Shown: positions 20,004-29,354, counted from the stretch's first letter. The stretch is DNA of 64,000 nt from Saprospiraceae bacterium (GCA_016708265.1 JADJGA010000004.1:434001-498000); one strand, 5' to 3'. The notes: generated from the letters alone by a model not told the origin. Program-made: numbers and translations.

Positions 20004-20912
20004 TTAATGAGTAAGGTTTTCAAATACTTTATCGACATCTATGTTTTCGTTATGAATTGATATCAGCAAGTAATCATTCTTTTTAGCAAAATCAAAGATA
20101 TCTCTTTTGATCTGTTTGTCATCAATTCCTTTTACTTTAAATACGTTTTCTGAAATCCTTTCGACTTCCCTTATGCTGCTCAATGCTTTTAAACCCGAAA
20201 TATTAATTTTAGTTTCAAATTCTACCAGAACTGAACGAAGTGTATGCTGAACATAATTTTCAAGTTTATCGATAGATTCATCAGCTACTATCCTTCCATT
20301 ATTGAGGATGATAACCCTGTCGCACAATGCCTGGACTTCCTGCATGATGTGAGTACTGAAAATCACGGTTTTATTTTTACCTGTCTCCAGGATCACATTT
20401 CTGATCTCTCTCAACTGGTTTGGATCCAGTCCGGAAGTAGGTTCGTCAAGAATTAGAACTTCGGGATCATGAATCAGAACCTGAGCCAGTCCTACTCTCT
20501 GCTTGTAGCCTTTTGACAATTGTTTTATCTGTTTGTTTTGCTCTTTTCCAAGTCCAGTCAGTTCAATTAGTTGATTGATTTTCTTATTCTTATCGTTGAT
20601 CTTGTAAATGGAAGCAATAAAATCAAGGAATTCCCTGATATACATATCCTGATAAAGGGGATTATGTTCAGCCAGATAACCGATCAATCTTTTTGTCTCA
20701 ATTTCATTACTGGAAATATCCATACCTGAAACAAAAACTTTCCCGCTGTCAGGCATAAGACTACCTGTAATTATTTTCATTGTAGTCGTTTTCCCTGCAC
20801 CATTTGGGCCGAGAAAACCCAGAATTTGCGATTTATTAGCCTCAAATGAAATGTTATCCAATACTTTTTGAGTGCCGTAGGTTTTAACCAGATTTGTAAC
20901 TTTTACTGACAT
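20004..20912 (-). CDS. gldA: Gliding-motility ABC transporter ATPase GldA
   Basis: A 302-residue ATP-binding subunit. Walker A is GPNGAGKTTT (near residue 35), the signature motif is LSKGYKQRVGLAQ, Walker B is VLILDEPTSGLDP and the switch His is in FSTHIMQE. The C-terminal 80 residues form the extension common to GldA and ABC-2 exporter ATPases. The gldA-gldF-gldG order supports the specific name over a generic exporter. Confidence 0.92.
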   Translation of the reverse strand: MSVKVTNLVKTYGTQKVLDNISFEANKSQILGFLGPNGAGKTTTMKIITGSLMPDSGKVFVSGMDISSNEIETKRLIGYLAEHNPLYQDMYIREFLDFIASIYKINDKNKKINQLIELTGLGKEQNKQIKQLSKGYKQRVGLAQVLIHDPEVLILDEPTSGLDPNQLREIRNVILETGKNKTVIFSTHIMQEVQALCDRVIILNNGRIVADESIDKLENYVQHTLRSVLVEFETKINISGLKALSSIREVERISENVFKVKGIDDKQIKRDIFDFAKKNDYLLISIHNENIDVDKVFENLTH

Positions 20913-20962
20913 GTATGTTATTCAGTTGATGTATAAGTAAATTAAACGCAGAATACAAAACT

Positions 20963-21445
20963 TTATTTCTCAGCTTTTAATACACCTTCAATATCAGGTG
21001 GTGAATAGTTTATTGATTTTAGAACTTTGCCGTCATTTTTTCTGTACACAAGATATTCATTATCACTCATTTCGATATATGAATCCATTCCCCTGTTCTC
21101 CAGATAATACTTACTGGTCAATTCAGCTTCTTCATGAGTTTTACAAGTTTTGCTCATATTGGATCTTTGGACTTCATCGAAGATTGATTTAAACCGAGCC
21201 CCCAGGCCAAATTCAAGGATTGCTCCTGAAAGTACATATTGCAGGTCAGCAAAAGCATCTGCAACTTCCACCAGGTCGTTATTTTGAATAGCTGTTTTTA
21301 GTTCATTCAACTCCTCTTCCAGTAAAGATAGCCTCAATGCAATTCTGTCATCAGAAGGAATTGCTGGCTCCTTAACTATTGGAAGCTTGAATAATGAATG
21401 AAATTTTGCAACTCCATTTATATCTTCCGGTTCTCCAAATATCAT
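20963..21445 (-). CDS. MazG/PRA-PH-like nucleotide pyrophosphohydrolase
   Basis: A 160-residue all-alpha NTP pyrophosphohydrolase. The metal-binding pattern EExxE...ExxD is visible as LEEELNEL and EVADAFADLQYVL. The segment FDEVQRSNMSKTCKTHEEAE matches the conserved NMSK region of the PRA-PH-type family in Bacteroidota. The substrate is unknown; such enzymes hydrolyse non-canonical or surplus nucleoside triphosphates. It lies 35 bases below the asparaginase-like gene, probably in the same transcript. Confidence 0.85.
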   Translation of the reverse strand: MIFGEPEDINGVAKFHSLFKLPIVKEPAIPSDDRIALRLSLLEEELNELKTAIQNNDLVEVADAFADLQYVLSGAILEFGLGARFKSIFDEVQRSNMSKTCKTHEEAELTSKYYLENRGMDSYIEMSDNEYLVYRKNDGKVLKSINYSPPDIEGVLKAEK

Positions 21446-21480
21446 ATTTATAGTTTTATATCAGTCAATTAATTTGAGGC

Positions 21481-21984
21481 TTATTCATTAGGAGCCACTA
21501 ATTCTTCAAAAAATCCGGTTTTACGATTCTTCACAACATTATTCCAGCTAAAAGCCCTGCCATTCATACTGATATATACTCCGGGTGGCAATGATTGGGC
21601 GAAAGCCAGTGAAGCTCCCAGATTAAAAAATCCATCTGATGAATTTCCAAATGCAATTGGTATCATTGCACCTGTCAATATTATTGTTTTACCCGTCAGC
21701 TCTGCCTTTGCAAGCATTTTTGCAGTTTCGACCATAGTATCAGTACCATGCGTGATTATTATTCTGTCATAGTCAGATTTCCGGCAACTATATTCGATAA
21801 TAGCCCTGTCTTCGTCACCCATCTGGGTGCTATCCATCATCATCAATGTTTTCAGGTCAACCAAAACATTGCTCCTACCCTGTTCCAACAGTCTTGGAAT
21901 ATGGGTGTCTTTAAAAAATAATTGTCCATTTAAAAAATTATATTCCTTATCAAACGTACCACCTGTAACAAAAATCTGAACCAT
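21481..21984 (-). CDS. Small asparaginase-like protein (single N-terminal domain)
   Basis: 167 residues matching the N-terminal catalytic domain of type I/II asparaginases. It has the first-threonine motif FVTGGTFDK, the second catalytic segment THGTDTMVETA, and LTGAMIPIAFGNSSDG. The C-terminal domain of full-length asparaginases (about 330 residues) is absent, and the protein ends cleanly after EELVAPNE. Stand-alone short members exist in many Gram-negative genomes, so this is probably complete. Whether it hydrolyses asparagine is unknown. Confidence 0.8.
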   Translation of the reverse strand: MVQIFVTGGTFDKEYNFLNGQLFFKDTHIPRLLEQGRSNVLVDLKTLMMMDSTQMGDEDRAIIEYSCRKSDYDRIIITHGTDTMVETAKMLAKAELTGKTIILTGAMIPIAFGNSSDGFFNLGASLAFAQSLPPGVYISMNGRAFSWNNVVKNRKTGFFEELVAPNE

Positions 21985-22156
21985 TTTTTTAATTAATTTT
22001 TCTTCCTTACGAATTTAAAGGCACAAAAATATATCTTTTACTTAATATATTAGAAAAAAAGATATAAATTGCAACGTTTTTTGTGTTTTTGGTATCTTGA
22101 AAATATGGCAAAATAATGGTATTTCTTAAACTTTATTACGATTTAGAACGTATTAA

Positions 22157-22164
22157 TAAATTTG
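22157..22164 (+). promoter_or_regulatory. Promoter -7 element of the five-repeat secreted protein
   Basis: TAAATTTG matches TAnnTTTG, 50 bases before the ATG. The upstream -33 element is poor (CTTT near 22131). Confidence 0.5.
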
Positions 22165-22213
22165 CACCGGAAAATAAAAGCATACAATAAACTATTAAAT
22201 AAAATACTGAATT

Positions 22214-23959
22214 ATGAAAAATTATTTATCATTTGCATATAGCATACTTCTGTTTTTATTGAGTCTAAATACAACATTATCAGCAGAATGTGGATTGAAT
22301 GACCCTATTATCAGCAATATAAAATGTTTAGAAAATGCAAACTATGAATTTGATGTGAATTTTGCAATTTCGGATCCTTCTTTGGATACATTTGTTATAT
22401 ATATAAATGACAATTTTTATGGAAAATTCAGTATATTTGAATTACCAGTCAAAGTAATACAGAATAATTTTTCCGGCAAAAAAAATGACAAATTAAAAAT
22501 TTCTGATCCTGACAGAGAGAATTGTTATGTGGTAAAAGAAATCGAAAACCCATGTTCATGTGCAATTTTCGACTTTAAATATGCTAAAACCAAATGCACA
22601 GATACAAGCTTCTATATAGTATTGGATTTTAATCATTTTGAAACCAGTGACTCATTTGACATAGGCAGGATTGGTAAGTTTTTTGGAACTTTCAGTTATA
22701 GCAAACTACCGATCACAATTGGACCATTCAAGACTAAAGACACAACGTATGTACTCAATGTGGTTGATCGGGTTGACTTTTTTTGCTTCACTGATTTTTC
22801 ATTTAAAGCAGGAAAATGTCCTGACTGTTCAATAAAAAACATTAGTCTCAATGGATTTGAATGTGAAGGTGAAAATAAGATTTACCTAAAGCTCTCATTC
22901 CTGCATACTAATGTAAAATCATCACAATATGTTGTCATGACAGATTCTGGCCAGGAGAAAATATTTGAATATAAAAACAAAACAATTTTTGATTCTGTAA
23001 CATTCAAAGAAGATTTCATATTGGGACCTATTGAATTCCAATGCAATAAACCATTAACTGTCAGCATTTCTGACAAATCAGACAATGCCTGTAATAATTC
23101 TGTCACTTTGGATTCACTATGCTGCAAAGAGTGTATAATAAATGAAATTTCGGTTCAAAATATTGAATGTCAAAGTGATACAACATTTGGTTTTAAGCTT
23201 AATTTTAGTTATTCTAACAATAATACGAATAAATTTAAAGTATACCTGAAAGATGCTGTATATGGGGAATTTGACCTGAACCAACTACCATTAGCTATAA
23301 ATAACATTAAAACCGATCCGGGCAAATTTACTTATCTGAAAGTCTGTATGGATAATGGTCAATGCTGCAAGGCAAAAGAATTTGAAACTCCGGACTGCAA
23401 CAAAGAGGATTGCCTAATAGATAGTGCCAGCTGGATTCCCATTTTTGATACAATAGCAGGTAAATACTGGATAAAACTTGATCTTGTGTATCACAACACT
23501 TCTGAAAGTTTCACAGTCAAGGGCAATGGATTATTTTACGGCACATTCAATTATTCAAATCTACCGGTCATACTCGGTTCATTTAAATGCAGTGATAATA
23601 AAAACCTGGAGTTTATTATTCGTGATTCTGAAGATGAAATGTGCAAAATAGTCCTTGAACCGGGAGTAATAAAGTGTCCGACCAGTTCAGCTTATGAAAT
23701 AAATTCAGATGCTGACTGGCTGATATATAAAAATATGAATGAAAACCACATTGACGTAGTGTCACAAAGTGAAATTACGAAAAATGCTGTCATAGAAGTA
23801 ATCAACATTGTAGGCGGTAAAGTTGCAGTGATGAAAGTTCAAGACGGGCTCAGGGAAATTAAAATCAAATTACCTGAAACATCGGATGGTATTTATATAA
23901 TAAGATTTAAAAATGCCGAAAACATTTATACCAAAAAAATATTTCTGAAGCGAGGATAA
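22214..23959 (+). CDS. T9SS-exported protein with five cysteine-bordered tandem repeats, function unknown
   Basis: 581 residues. A signal peptide (to about residue 24) is followed by five repeats at about 26-114, 116-204, 205-306, 307-400 and 400-488. Repeats typically open with C-x-I/F and a hydrophobic strand, a second Cys about 10 residues on, and close with Cys pairs (CSC, CPDC, CCKEC, CNKEDC). Repeats 1, 2, 4 and 5 share a core like YGxFxxxxLPxxI (YGKFSIFELPVKV, FGTFSYSKLPITIG, YGEFDLNQLPLAI, YGTFNYSNLPVILG); repeat 3 is divergent. Residues 500-581 form a type A sorting domain (VIEVINIVGGKV, GIYIIRFKNAE, YTKKIFLK). It is likely a secreted or surface beta-sandwich array. I do not recognise a named family for the repeat. 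Confidence 0.85.
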   Translation: MKNYLSFAYSILLFLLSLNTTLSAECGLNDPIISNIKCLENANYEFDVNFAISDPSLDTFVIYINDNFYGKFSIFELPVKVIQNNFSGKKNDKLKISDPDRENCYVVKEIENPCSCAIFDFKYAKTKCTDTSFYIVLDFNHFETSDSFDIGRIGKFFGTFSYSKLPITIGPFKTKDTTYVLNVVDRVDFFCFTDFSFKAGKCPDCSIKNISLNGFECEGENKIYLKLSFLHTNVKSSQYVVMTDSGQEKIFEYKNKTIFDSVTFKEDFILGPIEFQCNKPLTVSISDKSDNACNNSVTLDSLCCKECIINEISVQNIECQSDTTFGFKLNFSYSNNNTNKFKVYLKDAVYGEFDLNQLPLAINNIKTDPGKFTYLKVCMDNGQCCKAKEFETPDCNKEDCLIDSASWIPIFDTIAGKYWIKLDLVYHNTSESFTVKGNGLFYGTFNYSNLPVILGSFKCSDNKNLEFIIRDSEDEMCKIVLEPGVIKCPTSSAYEINSDADWLIYKNMNENHIDVVSQSEITKNAVIEVINIVGGKVAVMKVQDGLREIKIKLPETSDGIYIIRFKNAENIYTKKIFLKRG

Positions 23960-23995
23960 AAAAAGATCGACTTGAGGTTCTATATCAAGCCGATC
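23957..23995 (-). terminator. Terminator of the LolA-like gene
   Basis: An 11-bp stem with one mismatch (23965-23975 with 23985-23995), followed in the minus direction by a T-run (RC of 23958-23964). It overlaps the stop codon of the convergent gene at 23959. Confidence 0.75.
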
Positions 23996-24032
23996 AGGTT
24001 GGTTAAGACTGAGAATTGTCTTAGGTCTATTA

Positions 24033-24722
24033 TCAATCCATCCTCAGGTCTTCGACAGAAACACCAGGGTGCTCTGCCTTATTGAATATAAAAACGCTAT
24101 TAGCAAGATTTTGGTTCATTTTGACTGAATTAATTTTCAGAAAAGTTTTAGAACCATCTTTCATGAACATTTTTATTTCTTCAGGTAAACCAGATTTTTT
24201 ATCGATAAGAAACTCAATTTTTGAATATTCCGATCGTTTTTCAACTGGTTTTAAAGTCATTTGCTGTAAAGTTTTTTTATTGGAACTAACTGATTGACCT
24301 AAAACAAAAATATACTTTTTTTCATCATAAGATTTTAAAATATTTTCAGGAGCCATAAGACCTGATTTTTCATCCATATTATTTATCTGAGCAATGTTTT
24401 GAGTTCTGTTCCATACCACAAGACTAACTCCGTCACAATAAAAACTTTTATCTCCTGACTCTATAAAGTACTTTTTTCCTTTCTGTTTTGCGATACCATT
24501 TATAACAGCGGGTTTAGAATCAGGAAAATATGTGGTCATTTTATATTCAATCGATACTGTCACAGCATTTTTTATCAATGATTTTGCCTTGTTGAATATT
24601 TTAATTGCTTCAGCATCTGAATCCTTTGTGCTCAGATATTGTTTTTGTGCGATAACACTGACTGACATTAAACATAGCAGAATAAGAAATGACAAAAAGA
24701 GAAAACTAGTTTTACTTTTCAT
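24033..24722 (-). CDS. LolA-like outer-membrane lipoprotein carrier family protein
   Basis: 229 residues with a signal peptide (LFLSFLILLCLMSVSVIAQ). The body matches the LolA-like fold: an early helix (AEAIKIFNKAKSLIKNA), strands TVSIEYKMTTYFPDSKPAVINGIAKQKGKKYFIE, the motif FYCDGVSLVVWNRTQNIAQIN, and the end IEFLIDKKSGLPEEIKMFMKDG. Members occur in nearly all Bacteroidota and are inferred to carry lipoproteins across the periplasm. It sits 30 bases below the NlpC/P60 gene, on the same strand. Confidence 0.82.
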   Translation of the reverse strand: MKSKTSFLFLSFLILLCLMSVSVIAQKQYLSTKDSDAEAIKIFNKAKSLIKNAVTVSIEYKMTTYFPDSKPAVINGIAKQKGKKYFIESGDKSFYCDGVSLVVWNRTQNIAQINNMDEKSGLMAPENILKSYDEKKYIFVLGQSVSSNKKTLQQMTLKPVEKRSEYSKIEFLIDKKSGLPEEIKMFMKDGSKTFLKINSVKMNQNLANSVFIFNKAEHPGVSVEDLRMD

Positions 24723-24752
24723 TTATAATAAGTTACATATTAACAATAAAAA

Positions 24753-25958
24753 TTATTTAAAATACATCATTGAATCACTCAGTTTTTTAATTCCGGAGTT
24801 GTCAGCTGCATTTAAAAATCTTCTTACCTGTAAAAGCGAAGATGATCTGAAATCGTTATAATCCGGATCGCTTTTGAGCAGACTTTCTATTTTTACATTT
24901 CCTGACGAGTGTATAAACCTCCCTTCACCGATATAAATCGCAACATGGGAGATTCTTTCTGAATTATCACTTCGTTTATTGCCAAAAAATAAAAGATCAC
25001 CCGGCAGCAATTTGGAATAGGATTCATCTATTTGTACAACATCACCTGCCAAAACCTGTTGAGAAGCATCTCGAGGGATGATTAAACCATTCATGAAATA
25101 CACTGTTTTTGTAAAACCGCTGCAATCCATTCCCTTTGATGATGTACCTCCCCAGAGATAAGGAGCCCCCATAAACCGGAGGCTGGAATTTACAATATCA
25201 TCATTTGAAACAAACCTTGTCATTTCAATAAATTCTTCTAGTTTTCTTAATGATCTTTTATCTGCATATCCTATCCTGCCATCCGGAAAAGAAACTAGCC
25301 AGAAGTTTTTGTTCAGAGATTCTCCTTTTAATCCAAGTATACTTCCAATAACAAAATCTGAGACAGGTTGTGATCCTTCTTCCTCATATTCTGTTATGAA
25401 CCCCTGATGACTGACAGCAATTACTTTTTGTGTTTGCTGCCATTTCAAGCTTTCACCTTCATTCATCAGTTCAATTCCACCATTATCCACCCATCCAATA
25501 TAATTGTCAGGTGTTTGAATCAGGCACCATCCATTAACAACTTTAAAAACATTGAGAGGTGTTCCTAAAATGGCCTGAGTAGCCAATTCTGCTGAATGCT
25601 CAGGTTTCGTCCGTATATTGCAAACTGAAAGTCTAACGATTGCAAACTTTTTTTTTGTTTCCACAGTTGGCAAAATACTGATACTGTCTGCAATTTTCAA
25701 TTTTTTAGCAGAAAATTTTTCTATCAATTGAGCTTTTGCCTGTGGAGTATTGGTTTCCCCTTTCAATAAAAGGTTTTTCCCTTGTTTAATGCCCTTGATA
25801 TCAAAAATTGAAACACGAAGGTCAGGAGCATAGGTTTTTTTTACTTCTTTAAATACATCATCGTTGGTGAAATCAATTGTTTTCGATGTCTTGCATGATA
25901 CAAAGGCAAGGATGAGAATAAAAACAGCAATTAAATAAATGATTCGTGAGTTATTCAT
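24753..25958 (-). CDS. NlpC/P60 cysteine peptidase lipoprotein with SH3 domains
   Basis: About 401 residues from ATG 25958; an upstream in-frame start at 25976 would overlap the preceding gene. Lipobox AFVSC with Cys22. SH3b-like segments lie around residues 105-160 (VCNIRTKPEH, VVNGWCLIQTPDNYIGWV) and 175-240 (WLVSFPDGRIGYA). The C-terminal NlpC/P60 domain has the catalytic DCSGF (Cys near 284) and HVAIYIG (His near 346). Known members cleave peptide bonds in peptidoglycan stems. The gap from the TlpA-like gene is one base, so they are coupled. Confidence 0.92.
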   Translation of the reverse strand: MNNSRIIYLIAVFILILAFVSCKTSKTIDFTNDDVFKEVKKTYAPDLRVSIFDIKGIKQGKNLLLKGETNTPQAKAQLIEKFSAKKLKIADSISILPTVETKKKFAIVRLSVCNIRTKPEHSAELATQAILGTPLNVFKVVNGWCLIQTPDNYIGWVDNGGIELMNEGESLKWQQTQKVIAVSHQGFITEYEEEGSQPVSDFVIGSILGLKGESLNKNFWLVSFPDGRIGYADKRSLRKLEEFIEMTRFVSNDDIVNSSLRFMGAPYLWGGTSSKGMDCSGFTKTVYFMNGLIIPRDASQQVLAGDVVQIDESYSKLLPGDLLFFGNKRSDNSERISHVAIYIGEGRFIHSSGNVKIESLLKSDPDYNDFRSSSLLQVRRFLNAADNSGIKKLSDSMMYFK

Positions 25959-25959
25959 C

Positions 25960-27375
25960 TTATTCTTTAATATCAATTTTTAGAAAATTATCCATTATTT
26001 CACCCAGTTTTTCACCAGGTATTTGTTTGATAAGGATTTTTTTATCCTTATCGAGTATAAAAATAGAGGGGGTTGTCTGAATATTGTATTCAGAGTGAAA
26101 ATTTGAATAATTATTTTCATCATTGAGATTTAGGAATAAAGACTCCATTTTCAATTCTTTAACTTTTTCCCAGCAGTCATTTCCTTTTTTCCCTAGTTTA
26201 GTACAAATTCCAACAACTTTCACTCCCTTATCCTTGTATTTATTCTGGAATTCGATCACAGATGGCATTGAAGTCTTACAATGCCCGCAATCGGTTTTCC
26301 AAAACATCAACACAGTATAATCTGCCTGAATTTCACTGATTTTTACAGGAGTTCCATCTTCCTTATATAATTTTAGATCGGGTGCAGTTTTCCCTATCAG
26401 AACATTTTCCATCCTCACAGCATTATCGATTATTTTAATAAGCTTATCCTGCTCAACCCATGGTGTCAGGCCTTTTGCATAATAATTTTTAACCAGATGG
26501 ACATAGACAGCGTCCATACCCACATATTGAGATCTGGCATACTTATTTAAAAAATGAGCAACATAATACTTCCATATCTCCGACTGTTGATTCATGCTTC
26601 CAAGTATATAATCAATACCTACATTTATACTATCAGGAATCGGGGCAATTAGTTTTTCCATATAAGTCTCTATTTTATTGTGAATATATGGAGTAAATAA
26701 AGTAACCGGACTTCGAAGATCTATATTATCGAAAAAATGTGCCTTATAAAAAATGAATTTCTTCAGGTTTATCTCTTCATCTGAACCCTCATATTCAGGT
26801 ATCTGAACATCCCGGTTGGCTTTAATCAGCATCGAAGTGAGAGTTCCGGCATTTTCATCGATCAATTTAAGCTGAAAAGCATTTACTTCTTTATCAAGGT
26901 CATCAAGCTTTTTATCAATTTCTTTTATATCAAGTTTCTGTTCAGTCAATTTGGTTTTTTCTTCATTCAGAGATTTAGCCAGTTTATTTTTCTCTGCAAT
27001 ATAGCTGAGATAGTCAAAGAACAATTTATTGTCTTTTGAACCTTTGACTGTGATATTCTGAAGGTCTTTATAATCTCCGTTAAGAGTAAATTTAAGTTCA
27101 TTTTCATTTACTAAAAACTGAAAATACTCTTTACTCGGGTAAACAAGAGCAATATAAACACCGGGATCTAAAATCGAATCGGCTTTGTATTCAAAACTAC
27201 CTTTTTTTGTCGCAAAAAGAGTGTCTTTTACAAGTTGTTTTTCACCATAAAAATATGCAAGGAGTAAGGTATCATTATCATAGTTTACCAAATTGATTTT
27301 AATATCATGAAATTTTTGTGAAAAACCACTATTCGCAGCTAATATTATAACAACATAAAAAATCAGACTTCTCAT
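25960..27375 (-). CDS. TlpA-like thioredoxin-fold protein with DUF4369
   Basis: 471 residues. Signal peptide (1-19); a DUF4369-type beta domain (about 24-115); a helical DUF5106-like middle (about 120-310, with a coiled coil around KLAKSLNEEKTKL); then a TlpA/AhpC thioredoxin domain from about 325. The redox motif is CGHC (363-366) and the cis-Pro segment is TTPS (434-437). Proteins of this layout are periplasmic or outer-membrane-associated thiol oxidoreductases in Bacteroidota; the substrate is unknown. Confidence 0.87.
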   Translation of the reverse strand: MRSLIFYVVIILAANSGFSQKFHDIKINLVNYDNDTLLLAYFYGEKQLVKDTLFATKKGSFEYKADSILDPGVYIALVYPSKEYFQFLVNENELKFTLNGDYKDLQNITVKGSKDNKLFFDYLSYIAEKNKLAKSLNEEKTKLTEQKLDIKEIDKKLDDLDKEVNAFQLKLIDENAGTLTSMLIKANRDVQIPEYEGSDEEINLKKFIFYKAHFFDNIDLRSPVTLFTPYIHNKIETYMEKLIAPIPDSINVGIDYILGSMNQQSEIWKYYVAHFLNKYARSQYVGMDAVYVHLVKNYYAKGLTPWVEQDKLIKIIDNAVRMENVLIGKTAPDLKLYKEDGTPVKISEIQADYTVLMFWKTDCGHCKTSMPSVIEFQNKYKDKGVKVVGICTKLGKKGNDCWEKVKELKMESLFLNLNDENNYSNFHSEYNIQTTPSIFILDKDKKILIKQIPGEKLGEIMDNFLKIDIKE

Positions 27376-27465
27376 TTAAAAATTTGAATTGTAAAATAAA
27401 AATTAAAACATTAACTAAAAAAACGGATTTGAATTGTAAAAATAAAAAACATTAATAAGTTTTTA

Positions 27466-27501
27466 ACAAAAAACATAGAGCCGACGAAATTCACCGGCTC
27501 T
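27466..27501 (-). terminator. Terminator of the OmpA/TSP3 gene
   Basis: Stem agagccg (27477-27483) with cggctct (27495-27501), loop 11 bases, followed in the minus direction by a T-rich run (TTTTTTG). It lies 23 bases after the OmpA-family stop. Confidence 0.85.
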
Positions 27502-27523
27502 AAGATATATGCATTTCTAAGTT

Positions 27524-29038
27524 TTATTTACCCGGAACTAGGTTAAATTCCACCCTTCTGTTCAATGTTCTGCCCTGCGGAGTATCATTAGTAGCTATCG
27601 GACGGGATTCACCATAGCCAACATAGCTCATTCTTAAAGCTGATATTCCCTGTCCAATCATATAATCATAGCATGATTTGGCTCTCTGTTCAGACAATGA
27701 CTGATTAAGTGGAGAAGAACCTGTATTATCGGTATGGCCGCTAATAACAACATTGTAATCCGGATATCTTTTCATTATTTCACTCACCTGATTCAATATC
27801 TGATAAGAGATAGTTTTCAATGTAGCTTTTCCAAGATCAAATTCTACTGATCTCATTGCGATATCAAGGGTTTCTTTATCTTTCTCTGCGATCTTGGGGC
27901 AACCCTTATTTTCAACAGGTCCAGGCATTGTTGGGCACTTATCATTAAAATCATCAAGACCATCACCATCTGTATCCGGACATCCGTCATACACTTTTGG
28001 TCCAAAAGCTTTAGGACATTTATCTTTATTGTCAGGAGTTCCATCACTATCTGAATCAGGGCATCCTTTGGCGGTTACCATTCCGGCGATTGTCGGGCAT
28101 TCATCTTCAAAATCTGCAACACCGTCATTGTCTGAGTCGGGGCATCCGTTTGTTGCTGCTGTTCCTACTTGTTCAGGACATTTATCGATTTTATCTTCAA
28201 CTCCGTCTTTGTCCTTGTCACTGAATTTTTTCTCTTCAGGACATCCTTTATTAAACCTGCTGCCGGCAAGATTCGGACATTCATCTTCAAGATCGGGTAC
28301 TCCATCACCATCTGTATCAGGACAACCTTTTAATTCTTTAAGCCCTTTTGCATCAGGACAAGCATCTTTGTAATCAGGAACCCCATCTCCGTCAGTATCA
28401 GGGCAACCGTTAAGTTCAGCTGGTCCTCTAACCTGAGGGCACAGATCCATATCATCTCTTACTCCGTCACCATCACCGTCTTTAATATCAACAACCACTC
28501 CTCCTTCATCTTTTTTGCCTCCGAAAGCATACACTATTCCAACACCATGGTGCAGGTTATTTTCTTTTAAATTAAGAGAAATCCTGTACTCTGATTGTAT
28601 ATTTATGTAAATCCTGTCAGTAGCTTTAAAGTTTAATCCAATTCCAATAGGAACATTGATATCATAATCCCCTTTATATATTTGCATAATACCTGCTCCT
28701 GCCTGTACATAAGGTGTAATATTACCTTTTTGGTTAAGAAAGTGATACTGAAATACAGCATCAACTCCAAGTAAGGTCTTATAAGTTTTGTCAATTGTAT
28801 CCTGAACCACTCCAAATTTTCCCGGAATATAGAGTTTAAAGTTTTTAGTAAATCCGTGAGCTATCCCCACTTCAAATCCGTGACGATAATTTTTAAAAGC
28901 TGTAATGCTTCCACCATTTTGTGAATTATAGTCCAGAAATAATTTCTTAAAAGACATGCTTCGTAAAAAATCCGGACTTTGACTGTATGAAAAACCTGAT
29001 ATGGTCAATATCAAAGTTATTATCAATAATTTTTTCAT
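27524..29038 (-). CDS. OmpA-family outer-membrane protein with seven thrombospondin type-3 repeats
   Basis: 504 residues. A signal peptide (to about 19), an N-terminal eight-strand-like beta-barrel (about 20-165), then seven TSP3 calcium-binding repeats of the form D-x-D-x-DG-x-x-D...CP...GCP (about 185-385), and a C-terminal OmpA peptidoglycan-binding domain (FDLGKATL, ISGHTDNTGS, LSEQRAKSCYDYM, NRRVEFNLVPG). It would tie the outer membrane to the peptidoglycan through a calcium-stiffened rod. A good promoter lies 40-70 bases upstream and a terminator downstream, so it is probably monocistronic. Confidence 0.95.
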   Translation of the reverse strand: MKKLLIITLILTISGFSYSQSPDFLRSMSFKKLFLDYNSQNGGSITAFKNYRHGFEVGIAHGFTKNFKLYIPGKFGVVQDTIDKTYKTLLGVDAVFQYHFLNQKGNITPYVQAGAGIMQIYKGDYDINVPIGIGLNFKATDRIYINIQSEYRISLNLKENNLHHGVGIVYAFGGKKDEGGVVVDIKDGDGDGVRDDMDLCPQVRGPAELNGCPDTDGDGVPDYKDACPDAKGLKELKGCPDTDGDGVPDLEDECPNLAGSRFNKGCPEEKKFSDKDKDGVEDKIDKCPEQVGTAATNGCPDSDNDGVADFEDECPTIAGMVTAKGCPDSDSDGTPDNKDKCPKAFGPKVYDGCPDTDGDGLDDFNDKCPTMPGPVENKGCPKIAEKDKETLDIAMRSVEFDLGKATLKTISYQILNQVSEIMKRYPDYNVVISGHTDNTGSSPLNQSLSEQRAKSCYDYMIGQGISALRMSYVGYGESRPIATNDTPQGRTLNRRVEFNLVPGK

Positions 29039-29078
29039 AGATATTTATTGAATTGATTTTTTTAATGTTTTGAGGTCA

Positions 29079-29108
29079 CAAAAGTAAAACTAAATTTTTA
29101 ATTATCAA
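29079..29108 (-). promoter_or_regulatory. Bacteroidota-type promoter for the OmpA/TSP3 gene
   Basis: On the minus strand, TTG (RC of 29106-29108), 19 bases, then TACTTTTG (RC of 29079-29086), ending about 40 bases before the ATG. Confidence 0.8.
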
Positions 29109-29354
29109 TATATTTAATAAATAAGTTGCAAATTTTAAATGAGTTAACTAAAAAAAACTAATTTTTTCATAATAAAAAACTAAAACAAATTTAAAACCAT
29201 GATGCAGAGAATTCAAAGAATGCTGTCATAAATCAACAAATTCTTTAAATTTTATAGATATTTTTCTTATTTTCTTTCTCAGACTTGCAAAACAACAATA
29301 ATGATTTTAATATTTCGGAATTTAACTTTATTTTTGAGAAAATATTACAAGTCT

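Noticed and set aside
27894..28373. Plus-strand frame of 159 residues rich in Ser/Gly/His
   Set aside because: It is the complement of the TSP3 repeats of the OmpA gene; its periodic composition comes from the repeats.
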